A stretch of DNA of 48,590 nucleotides from CAYNQN01 sp964530525 (GTDB lineage: Bacteria > Actinomycetota > Acidimicrobiia > Acidimicrobiales > Acidimicrobilacustridaceae). Below the pieces are notes generated by a model, which ran no database searches, was not told where the DNA came from, and saw only the letters and a program-made list of their open reading frames with translations. The stretch spans positions 1-48,590 of the forward strand of contig CAZHBH010000008.1 of assembly GCA_964530525.1 (NCBI GenBank). Reading direction: 5' to 3'. This document shows positions 1 through 6,623 of this stretch, piece by piece (positions within the stretch are counted from its first letter, which is position 1; each line of letters starts with the position of its first letter). The position numbers and the translations under genes are program-made.

Positions 1-49
1 GGCTGCCTTCCTCTACCGCTACACCACGGTGATCCCCACCGAGCTGTAG
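1..49 (+). CDS. C-terminal fragment of an SLH-domain surface protein (5' end outside window)
   Basis: Only the last 15 codons and the stop are present; the frame starts at base 2 and ends in TAG at 47-49. All 49 bases are identical to 40830-40878, the end of the third SLH repeat of the giant surface protein in this window, while the sequence after the two stop codons is unrelated. This is therefore the tail of a second, paralogous SLH-anchored protein. SLH repeats attach secreted proteins to cell-wall polymers. The scaffold probably ends here because assembly failed inside the repeated SLH module. Confidence 0.85.
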   Translation, partial: AAFLYRYTTVIPTEL

Positions 50-70
50 TCACAGGGCAACGACCAACGA

Positions 71-100
71 GAGGAGCCCCGGCCTTGGCCGGGGCTCCTC
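71..100 (+). terminator. Strong hairpin terminator after the SLH gene
   Basis: Bases 71-84 and 87-100 are perfect reverse complements (14 bp, GC-rich, centred on a TT). The hairpin begins 21 bases after the stop of the SLH fragment. No T run follows, as is common for actinobacterial terminators. Apart from this, 50-314 holds nothing I can recognise. Confidence 0.7.
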
Positions 101-314
101 GGCGTTCGAGGGGCCCTTCCTGGACCTTCCCACACCTGACACGACAAGCGCCCCCATGAGGGTATTGCCTCCAACCCGTGAGGCGATCTAGGATCGGGGT
201 CTTCGAGCGGCGACAAGCTGCTCACCTCGGCACGCCGTGCCCTTCTCGATGACGACAGAGAAAGGTGCATGTTCGAGGTGGCAGCCATCCTGCTGGAAGA
301 AGAAGAGGTCATCG

Positions 315-464
315 ATGTTGCTGGATTTGATCTACGAGGTCCTGCAGTTCCTAGCGGACGAAGCTGAGCTCAGGGATGTCTGGCACGTCGAGATGGAGCT
401 GTGCGCGGAGCTGCTCTCGAATCGGATGATCTCCGGTTGGGAACTCGGATGGGAGGGTGGATGA
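315..464 (+). CDS. Small hypothetical protein (49 aa)
   Basis: I do not recognise the family. The ATG at 315 follows an AAGAGG ribosome-binding-like sequence by six bases. The product is acidic and amphipathic, with a leucine/glutamate-rich helix-like first half. Its TGA overlaps the ATG of the next small gene in an ATGA arrangement, which suggests coupled translation and is the main argument that it is real. A GTG start at 237 in the same frame would add 26 residues, but they are basic and look non-coding. Confidence 0.3.
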   Translation: MLLDLIYEVLQFLADEAELRDVWHVEMELCAELLSNRMISGWELGWEGG

Positions 465-709
465 TCCGAATACCAGATAGAGCGCAGTGCAAGGAGAGGG
501 CCGTACTCCGGGTGGGGACGGCCTTCAGGAACAAGACCCCGGAACGTTGGGTGAGCACGAGGGTCAACTACGCCCTGTTCCTGGGGGCTACGGTCGAGGA
601 GCTCGCAGTGGAGAGCTGGGTTCCTGCGGAAGTGATCCAGGGCATGGTTCGCGTGGGCCCTCGCCAGTCCGCTCCGCCCGCTAGTGGCCTGGGCGAGGCG
701 TCCAGCTAA
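461..709 (+). CDS. Small hypothetical protein, possible DNA-binding fold (82 aa)
   Basis: I do not recognise the family. The ATG at 461 lies directly behind GGGAGGGTGG and overlaps the TGA of the upstream small gene (ATGA). Residues about 35-62 (YALFLGATVEELAVESWVPA and onward) read like a short helix-turn-helix, with a glycine turn after a hydrophobic helix, so a small regulator is possible; this is inference. The C-terminal 15 residues are low complexity. The gene ends 13 bases before the tRNA-Val gene. Confidence 0.35.
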   Translation: MIRIPDRAQCKERAVLRVGTAFRNKTPERWVSTRVNYALFLGATVEELAVESWVPAEVIQGMVRVGPRQSAPPASGLGEASS

Positions 710-722
710 GCTCAGCCCTCGC

Positions 723-796
723 GGACCGTTAGCTCAGTTGGCTAGAGCACTACCTCGACACGGTAGGGGTCACTGGTTCGAGTCCAGTACGGTCCA
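723..796 (+). tRNA. tRNA-Val (anticodon GAC)
   Basis: A complete cloverleaf can be drawn. The acceptor arm is GGACCGT (723-729) paired with ACGGTCC (789-795), with discriminator A796. The D arm follows TAGCTCAGTTGG. The anticodon stem CTACC/GGTAG encloses the loop TCGACAC, giving anticodon GAC, which reads valine GUC and GUU codons. The T arm carries GGTTCGAGTCC. CCA is not encoded; the genome continues CGA. The gene is convergent with the diiron enzyme gene that ends at 806. Confidence 0.95.
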
Positions 797-805
797 CGAG
801 CTGAC

Positions 806-1882
806 TCATCCTGACTTCGGAGGCATCCTCAGCCCGGCAGGACCCGCCGGCCGGAGCAAGCATCGTGTGAGCCAGGCGTAGAAGGCACGGTTCACGGCCG
901 AGCGCCAGCGGGCGCCGCGGACGATGCCGGCGGCGACCACGGGATCCTCCGAGAGAGGTGCTACCACCTTGTCGAGCCAGTCCTTGCCGTGGCGGGGGTC
1001 GGCCTCGGCGTGCTCGTCGTAGAAGGGCAAGGCGTCGGCGGGCGCACCCACTCGGCGGAGGCCCCGGGCCACCCGCCTGCAGCGAGGTCCCGCCTGCAGC
1101 TCGATGAGGCCCAGTGCGCCTACCATCTCGGGCTGCAGCCAGCGGTTGGTGGCCAGCATCGAGCACAGCAGCGTCCTCTCCAGCGCCTCGGTTGGTAGCT
1201 CGTCGCGCCCTGGGGGCTCCAGATCCAGCGCCTGGCTGAGCCGGCGGTGCAACGCGGTGTGAACGCCGGCAAGCTCGCCGCGTCCCATCTCGTCCCAGTA
1301 GTTGGTGGCCAGCTCGAGCTTGGCGGTGCCGTCCAGCCCCACCTGGCAGATGGCGACCAGGTCGTCGAAGCCGCCGTCGGGTCCGCCCTCGATGGCCACG
1401 AACGTTCGCAGCTCCTCGAAGGAGGCCTCCTCCGCGAGCCAGTCGTACACGGGCGGGACCTGGTCCAGCGAGGCGAGGGCGCGAACGGCAGAGACTGCTC
1501 CGCTCGTGCCCCGTTCTCCACCGACTCGGAACCCGCGCGATCCGTCGGGGGCCGTTCGGCCCCGGATGTCGACCGATGCCGCCTCCAGCCGAGCGAGGAA
1601 GCGTTGCTCGAGCCGCCACTTCAGCTCCGCCATCGCAGGGTGGTGTTGCCAGCGGGCAGCCGCACCCACGACCGTCAGGGGCGCGACGTGCAGGTCGTGC
1701 ACGGAGGCCAGCGCGAGCAGCTCGTCGCGCAGGTCCACGGCCTCCACGTGGGCGATGCCGTCCATAGACGACCCACCAGCCAGCGCACCTTCGACGGCCT
1801 CGGCAAGCGAGCCGTGCCATCGCCTCGCGGAGAGCGCTGACCGGGGGTCTGCCTCGGAACCGGTGCTCAACAGCACGCTCAT
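806..1882 (-). CDS. Iron-containing redox enzyme family protein (haem-oxygenase-like diiron fold)
   Basis: The product is 358 aa. The ATG at 1882 overlaps the TGA of the methyltransferase gene (ATGA); in-frame codons farther upstream lie inside that gene. The second half carries acidic and histidine positions typical of the haem-oxygenase-like diiron oxidase/oxygenase superfamily: a glutamate-rich helix (AEEASFEEL), NYWDEMGRGELAGVHTALH, ATNRWLQPEMVGALGLIELQ and YDEHAEADPRHGKDWL, the last with D/E and H spaced as metal ligands. Members of this superfamily catalyse O2-dependent decarboxylation, desaturation or N-oxidation, usually in small biosynthetic operons. The substrate is unknown. Tight coupling to a methyltransferase suggests both act on one metabolite or protein. 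Confidence 0.75.
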   Translation of the reverse strand: MSVLLSTGSEADPRSALSARRWHGSLAEAVEGALAGGSSMDGIAHVEAVDLRDELLALASVHDLHVAPLTVVGAAARWQHHPAMAELKWRLEQRFLARLEAASVDIRGRTAPDGSRGFRVGGERGTSGAVSAVRALASLDQVPPVYDWLAEEASFEELRTFVAIEGGPDGGFDDLVAICQVGLDGTAKLELATNYWDEMGRGELAGVHTALHRRLSQALDLEPPGRDELPTEALERTLLCSMLATNRWLQPEMVGALGLIELQAGPRCRRVARGLRRVGAPADALPFYDEHAEADPRHGKDWLDKVVAPLSEDPVVAAGIVRGARWRSAVNRAFYAWLTRCLLRPAGPAGLRMPPKSG

Positions 1883-2700
1883 GCCGTCGACGCCTTCCGG
1901 CGGAGCAGCGCCACCGCACGCTCCGGGTCCTGAACGCGGACCCGTGCCAGCACCAAGCCGAGGTCGATCCCCACCGGGTCTTCTTCGAGCCACAAGGCCA
2001 CCTCTTCGGCCTGGACAGGTCCGCGCACTTGCAGGAGCAAGACGCCCCCGTCCTCCAGGTGGCGGCTCGCCACCGCCAGAACCTCTCGGGCCACGTCGAG
2101 GCCGTCGGGGCCCCCGTCGATCGTCGAGGGCGGGTCCAGGGGGTAGCGGCTCACGTCGTCGCTGGGGATGTACGGCGGATCGGCCATGGCGAGCACGAAC
2201 TTCTCGGGTGGTGCCAGCGACTCCCACAGCTCCGCGCAGCGCACCTCGACCAGCTCTCCGACGCCGGCTTGCTCGGCGTTGCGCCTGGCCCAGGCGCAGG
2301 CGGCTTCGTTCCGGTCAACCTGCACCACCCGGCGCCCTGTTCGCCGTGCCACGTCGATGCCCAGGTAGCCAACACCGCTGCACAGGTCGAGCACGGGTCC
2401 CGGCCCCACGCCGTCGGTGCGGGCTCCGATGAGCTGGTCGACCCCGGGGCCTCCCCCCAGCAAGCGGGTGGCCCAGCGGCTCTGTGCCAGCGTCCAGCTC
2501 CTCGGCTCGAGCACGCGGTGGTCCCACCCGATGTCCATGTCGCCGAGGCGAGTGCAGCAGGAGCCGGACGAGAACCCGTTGGTCGCCTCGTTCGGGGGCG
2601 GTGCGGCAACCGGTGCCGCTTGGCGACTCGGTGGACGGTCTCGCAAGGGCGGATCGCCATCGGTCGCGTCTTCGCTGCGGGTCAGGGGTAGAGAGCTCAT
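1879..2700 (-). CDS. Class I SAM-dependent methyltransferase (PrmC/RlmG-like)
   Basis: The product is 273 aa. Motif I (VLDLCSGVGYLGIDVA) lies near residues 104-119, an acidic ribose-binding residue follows in VQVDRNEA, and ADPPYIP (near 174) is the N/DPPY motif of enzymes that methylate amino groups of glutamine, adenine or guanine. The first ~54 residues are proline-rich and probably disordered. The ATG at 2700 overlaps the TGA of the DUF421 gene (ATGA), which supports the long form, although Met55 could also start a compact enzyme. It is the third gene of a four-gene leftward operon and is ATGA-coupled to the diiron enzyme. The target is unknown: a PrmC-like or rRNA role is possible, but the context favours a dedicated partner of the redox enzyme. 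Confidence 0.8.
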   Translation of the reverse strand: MSSLPLTRSEDATDGDPPLRDRPPSRQAAPVAAPPPNEATNGFSSGSCCTRLGDMDIGWDHRVLEPRSWTLAQSRWATRLLGGGPGVDQLIGARTDGVGPGPVLDLCSGVGYLGIDVARRTGRRVVQVDRNEAACAWARRNAEQAGVGELVEVRCAELWESLAPPEKFVLAMADPPYIPSDDVSRYPLDPPSTIDGGPDGLDVAREVLAVASRHLEDGGVLLLQVRGPVQAEEVALWLEEDPVGIDLGLVLARVRVQDPERAVALLRRKASTA

Positions 2701-3185
2701 GATCGGACCGCCTTCTCTTCGCCGCTCGAGGACCCGGGATCACCGGGCTCCCTCTTGATGAACGAGAACTTCCCATCGGGTTCGAGGACGGCCAGTCGCA
2801 CGTCGTCGAGAGAGGCGATGCCGTTGTTGCGTGCCTCCTCCTCCAGGTCCTCGATGTCGACCCGCTCCCACATCATCCGTCGGCTGTGCTTCTCGCTGCC
2901 CTCCAGGAGGACCACCGGGGAACCGTCGAGGATGTTCCGAGCCCGCTTCGAGCGGAACGAGAGGTACGACGTGACCAGCACGAGGACGCTGATGGTACTG
3001 ATCGCCAGCATCGAGCCGGTGAGTGAGAAGTCTTCTCCCGTCACGCCCTGCTGCACCAGGTCGCCCATGGTCACGAGCAGGATGAGCTCGAACGGGGCCA
3101 TCTCGGACAGGTGGCGCTTCCCGAGGCCCCTGGTGATCAGCCACAGGAATGCGAAGGTGATGGCGGCCCGCAGCACTATCTCCAC
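2697..3185 (-). CDS. DUF421 (YetF-like) membrane protein
   Basis: The product is 162 aa. The chosen GTG at 3185 follows GAGAGGAAC; the longer ATG-started frame adds only an arginine-rich stretch. The N-terminal hydrophobic part has TRGLGKRHLSEM and PFELILLVTMGDLVQQ, the signature of the DUF421 family (paired helices with the R-x-LGK-R motif), then a further membrane segment (AISTISVLVLVTSYLSF) and a cytoplasmic domain with GSPVVLLEG and a VRLAVLEPDGKFSF strand. DUF421 proteins are small membrane proteins of unclear role, often stress-associated. The stop overlaps the next gene (ATGA). Confidence 0.85.
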   Translation of the reverse strand: MEIVLRAAITFAFLWLITRGLGKRHLSEMAPFELILLVTMGDLVQQGVTGEDFSLTGSMLAISTISVLVLVTSYLSFRSKRARNILDGSPVVLLEGSEKHSRRMMWERVDIEDLEEEARNNGIASLDDVRLAVLEPDGKFSFIKREPGDPGSSSGEEKAVRS

Positions 3186-3228
3186 GTCGGCGTTCCTCTC
3201 GATGCAGCGATGTGGGGGTGAGCGGCCT

Positions 3229-3744
3229 TCACAGCCACAACCTCGTCTCGTAGGTGACCTCCGCAACCCTGGCGCCCTCGACGATGAGAGCCGTCACGGC
3301 CTCCACCCCCATCTGCCAGCTGGGCTGCACCCGGCCGTCGAAGGATGTAGAGAAGGTGGACGAGCCCGGGACGGTCTGGAAGGTGGAGAAGGTGAGCTCG
3401 CCGTCGTTGCTCGCTGACCTGGGTTGAGGGTCGAACCCGTTCTCGTCGAACAGCTCGAAGTAGGCAGACGTCGTTGCAAGGGTGATCTGCTCGGGCATCG
3501 GAGAGCCGTCGAGCGTCGAGACCTCCACCTCCCAGCGGACCGGGAGCCCGAGGCGGGATTGGGAAGGGTGCTCCACCGCCAGACGGAAACCGGCACCGGT
3601 CGCGTCCTGCGTCGTGTGCCGAGGGTCGAACACGCCGAAGAGCCCTGCCGCCACCACCGCAACGAGGATCACGGCGAAGGCCATCCTCCAGAGGTAGCCG
3701 CGCTTGGCGGCGCTGTCGGTGAGCCCCAGCTCCCCTTCCTCCAC
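3229..3744 (-). CDS. Membrane-anchored protein of unknown function
   Basis: The product is 171 aa. The chosen GTG at 3744 lies behind a GGAGGGAGCAGG stretch; the longer open frame runs back through the divergent dehydrogenase gene and is a shadow. After about 18 cytoplasmic residues comes one transmembrane helix (AFAVILVAVVAAGLFGVF) and an exported domain rich in beta-strand patterns (VEHPSQSRLGLPVRWEVEV, ITLATTSAYFELFDENGF). I do not recognise the family. It is the first gene of the leftward operon, 43 bases ahead of the DUF421 gene, and the two may form a membrane pair. It is divergent from the aldehyde dehydrogenase gene. Confidence 0.6.
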   Translation of the reverse strand: MEEGELGLTDSAAKRGYLWRMAFAVILVAVVAAGLFGVFDPRHTTQDATGAGFRLAVEHPSQSRLGLPVRWEVEVSTLDGSPMPEQITLATTSAYFELFDENGFDPQPRSASNDGELTFSTFQTVPGSSTFSTSFDGRVQPSWQMGVEAVTALIVEGARVAEVTYETRLWL

Positions 3745-3850
3745 CCTGCTCCCTCCATGTCGCGGTCGGACCGTCACTACCCGGCGCACCGTGTTCGAAT
3801 CAGCGACGGGCGGAGAGCGACCGCTGGTGGCGCCCGTTACCGTTCGGTGC

Positions 3851-5392
3851 ATGGCCGCTCCAGCGCACGCCACACCCGGGCCCACCGACCTGTTCATCGG
3901 GGGAAGGTGGAGGCCCGCTGTCGGTGCCGGACGCTTCGAGGTGCGTGACCCGGCCACCGACGAGGTCATCGCAACCGTCGCTGACGCGCAGCCCCACGAC
4001 GGCCTGGACGCTCTCGACGAAGCGGTGTCTGCCGGCGATGCGTGGGCAGCTACCCCGCCGCGCGAGCGCGGTGAGATCCTGCGAAGGGCCTTCGAGCTCA
4101 TGGTGGAGGGCACCGACGAACTGGCGGCCACCATCACCGCCGAGATGGGCAAGCCCCTGTCCGACTCGAAGGCCGAGGTGGCCTACGCGGCAGAGTTCTT
4201 CCGGTGGTTCAGCGAGGAGGCCGTGCGGATCGACGGTGGCTACTCCACCAGTCCGGCCAGCGGCAACCGCATCATCACCTTGCGCCAACCGGTGGGACCG
4301 TGCCTGCTCATCACGCCCTGGAACTTCCCGATCGCCATGGCGGCTCGCAAGGTCGGCCCTGCGCTGGCGGCGGGCTGCACCGTCGTGTGCAAGCCCGCAG
4401 CGCTCACCCCGCTCTCGATGCTGGCCCTGGCCGCCCTGCTCGACGAGGCGGGGGTACCTCCGGGAGTGGTGAACGTGGTCCCCACGTCCGACGCCGGCGC
4501 CCTCAGCGAGCCGATCATCGCCGATCCCCGCCTGCGCAAGCTGAGCTTCACCGGATCCACGGCGGTCGGTCGCGATCTGATGGCCCAGGCGGCTCAGGGG
4601 ATGCTGCGGGTCAGCTTCGAGCTGGGAGGCAACGCCCCGTTCCTCGTCTTCGAAGACGCCGATCTCGACGAGGCCGTCGAGGGGGCGATGGTGGCGAAGA
4701 TGCGCAACGTCGGTCAGGCGTGCACCGCTGCGAACCGGTTCTTCGTCCACGGCTCGCTGTCGGGCCAGTTCGCAGAGCGGCTGGCCGAGCGCATGGCCGC
4801 CATGAAGGTCGGTCCTGGTGCGGAGCCCGGCTCCGAGGTCGGACCGCTGGTCAGCCGCCGCCAGCGGGACAAGGTCGCAGAGCTGGTCTCCGACGCGGTG
4901 GCCAGCGGTGCGGAGATCGTCACCGGAGGTGACGTCATCGAGGGGCCGGGGTGGTTCTACGAGCCCACAGTGCTCGTCGACCCCGGCCCCGAGGCTCGCT
5001 TGCTCACCGAGGAGGTGTTCGGGCCGGTCGCCCCGATCATCTCGTTCGACTCCGACGAGGAGGCGATCGCCGCGGCCAACGACACCGACTACGGCCTTGC
5101 CGCCTACCTGTTCACCAGATCGCTCGACAGAGCGGTCGTGGTCGCCGAGGCGCTGGAGGTGGGCATGGTGGGGATCAACCAGGGCTTGGTGTCGAACCCC
5201 GCCGCCCCGTTCGGCGGTGTGAAGGCCTCGGGGCTCGGCCGCGAGGGCGGACACGAGGGCATCGCCGAGTACCTCGAGACGAAGTACCTGGCCCTCCGCC
5301 TCCCTCGTCCTCGACCGATCGACCCCCTCCAGCCCTTTCTGCCGATCGAGCCAGCCGAGTGGCGAGGACCTTCCGAACGTGGTGGACTCTGA
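3851..5392 (+). CDS. gabD: NAD(P)-dependent succinate-semialdehyde dehydrogenase
   Basis: The product is 513 aa. It contains all landmarks of the aldehyde dehydrogenase superfamily: LLITPWNFPIAMAARKVGPA (cofactor site), FTGSTAVGRDLM (GSTxxG), the general base in FELGGNAP, and the catalytic cysteine in NVGQACTAANRFFVHG, the form typical of GabD. The C-terminal pattern APFGGVKASGLGREGG is also GabD-like. The enzyme oxidises succinate semialdehyde, or a related aldehyde, to the acid that enters the TCA cycle. The ATG at 3851 is preferred over the in-frame upstream extension because GabD homology begins with TDLFIGGRWRPA. The C-terminal ~30 residues are an unusual proline-rich extension. Confidence 0.9.
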   Translation: MAAPAHATPGPTDLFIGGRWRPAVGAGRFEVRDPATDEVIATVADAQPHDGLDALDEAVSAGDAWAATPPRERGEILRRAFELMVEGTDELAATITAEMGKPLSDSKAEVAYAAEFFRWFSEEAVRIDGGYSTSPASGNRIITLRQPVGPCLLITPWNFPIAMAARKVGPALAAGCTVVCKPAALTPLSMLALAALLDEAGVPPGVVNVVPTSDAGALSEPIIADPRLRKLSFTGSTAVGRDLMAQAAQGMLRVSFELGGNAPFLVFEDADLDEAVEGAMVAKMRNVGQACTAANRFFVHGSLSGQFAERLAERMAAMKVGPGAEPGSEVGPLVSRRQRDKVAELVSDAVASGAEIVTGGDVIEGPGWFYEPTVLVDPGPEARLLTEEVFGPVAPIISFDSDEEAIAAANDTDYGLAAYLFTRSLDRAVVVAEALEVGMVGINQGLVSNPAAPFGGVKASGLGREGGHEGIAEYLETKYLALRLPRPRPIDPLQPFLPIEPAEWRGPSERGGL

Positions 5393-5393
5393 G

Positions 5394-5407
5394 TAGAACA
5401 CGTTCTC
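5394..5407. promoter_or_regulatory. KstR-like operator upstream of the acyl-CoA dehydrogenase pair
   Basis: The sequence TAGAACACGTTCTC lies immediately after the gabD stop and 24 bases before the ATG of the first acyl-CoA dehydrogenase. The arms AGAAC and GTTCT are perfect inverted repeats around AC. It matches the mycobacterial KstR consensus TnnAACnnGTTnnA except at the last base. KstR is a TetR-family repressor of sterol and side-chain beta-oxidation genes, including fadE genes. The regulator itself is not in the window. Confidence 0.6.
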
Positions 5408-5430
5408 GTTTTGAGGCCTAGGGAGGTCGC

Positions 5431-6609
5431 ATGCACATCGGCTACACGCCGGAGCACGAGGCGCTGCGCCGTGAGCTGCGCGCCTACTACGACGAGCTGC
5501 TCACGCCCGATGTGGTCGAGCAGCTGGCCGAGAGCGAGGGCGTCGGCCCCGTGGCGCGCAAGGTCGTGTTGCAGATGGGAGCCGACGGCTGGTTGGGCAT
5601 CGGCTGGCCCACCGAGTACGGCGGTCAGGGCAGGGGGTTCATCGAGCAGTTCATCTTCTTCGACGAGTCGATGAGGGCGGGTGCCCCGGTGCCCATGCTC
5701 ACCATCAACTCGGTTGCTCCGACGATCATGAAGTACGGATCGCAGGAGCAGAAGGACTTCTTCCTCCCGAAGATCCTCCGGGGCGAGATCCACTTCTGCA
5801 TCGGCTACACCGAGCCCGAGGCCGGGACCGACCTGGCGTCGCTCAAGACCAGCGCGGTGCGCGACGGCGACGAGTGGATCATCAACGGCCAGAAGATCTT
5901 CACGAGCCTCGCCACCGACGCCGACTACGTGTGGCTGGCGGTGCGCACCAACCCCGAGGCGATCAAGCACAAGGGCATCTCGATGATCATCGTGCCCACC
6001 TCGACCCCGGGGTTCAAGGCGCAGCCCATCCGCAACTTCGGGAACTTCAACACCAACCTCACCTTCTACGAGGACGTGCGGGTGCCTGCCGGGAACCTGG
6101 TGGGAGGGGAGAACCGCGGCTGGAACCTGATCATGGAGCAGCTCAACCACGAGCGGGTGACGCTGTGCAGCTCGGGGATCATGGAGCGAGCCCTCGACGA
6201 CACCCGCCGGTGGGCCCAGGACACCGAGCTGGCCGACGGCTCGCGCGTCATCGACCAACCGTGGGTGCAGCAGAACCTCGGCTGGGTTCACGCCAACCTC
6301 GAGGTCTTGAGGATGCTCAACTGGCAGGTGGCCTGGAACGCCGAGCAGGGGAACCCCCTCGATCCCGCCGCCGCCTCCGCCGTGAAGGTCCACGGCACCG
6401 AGTTCTACATGGAGGGCCTGCGGCGACTGCTGGAGGTCGTCAACGCCTGTGCCAACATCCGAGACGGCTCGCCCGACGCCGTCAACGGCGGACGCCTCGC
6501 CATGTTGCTGCGCGGCCTGCACGTGCTGACCTTCGGGGGCGGCACGAACGAGCTGCAACGAGACCTGATCGCCCTCTTCGGCCTGGGCATGCCGCCCTCG
6601 CCCCGCTGA
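5431..6609 (+). CDS. Acyl-CoA dehydrogenase, subunit 1 of a heteromeric-type pair (FadE-like)
   Basis: The product is 392 aa. The ATG at 5431 follows GGGAGG by six bases. Family landmarks are GWLGIGWPTEYGGQGRG (N-terminal domain), GYTEPEAGTDLASLKTSAVR (FAD-contacting strand), WIINGQKIFTS and the C-terminal LTFGGGTNELQRDLIA. In medium-chain enzymes this last motif reads EGT and its Glu is the catalytic base; here Gly replaces it, as in actinobacterial FadE subunits of alpha2beta2 complexes. FAD-dependent alpha,beta-dehydrogenation of an acyl-CoA is expected, probably together with the next gene product, 14 bases downstream. The substrate is not shown by the sequence; steroid side chains or branched acyl-CoAs are likely given the operator. 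Confidence 0.88.
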   Translation: MHIGYTPEHEALRRELRAYYDELLTPDVVEQLAESEGVGPVARKVVLQMGADGWLGIGWPTEYGGQGRGFIEQFIFFDESMRAGAPVPMLTINSVAPTIMKYGSQEQKDFFLPKILRGEIHFCIGYTEPEAGTDLASLKTSAVRDGDEWIINGQKIFTSLATDADYVWLAVRTNPEAIKHKGISMIIVPTSTPGFKAQPIRNFGNFNTNLTFYEDVRVPAGNLVGGENRGWNLIMEQLNHERVTLCSSGIMERALDDTRRWAQDTELADGSRVIDQPWVQQNLGWVHANLEVLRMLNWQVAWNAEQGNPLDPAAASAVKVHGTEFYMEGLRRLLEVVNACANIRDGSPDAVNGGRLAMLLRGLHVLTFGGGTNELQRDLIALFGLGMPPSPR

Positions 6610-6623
6610 GCCAGGAGACAACA

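Noticed and set aside
268..366. Alternative 32-codon frame starting MFEVAAILLEEEEV near the first small gene
   Set aside because: Short, ends without overlap to the next gene and lacks a good binding site; could be a frameshifted start of the small gene, but this cannot be shown here.
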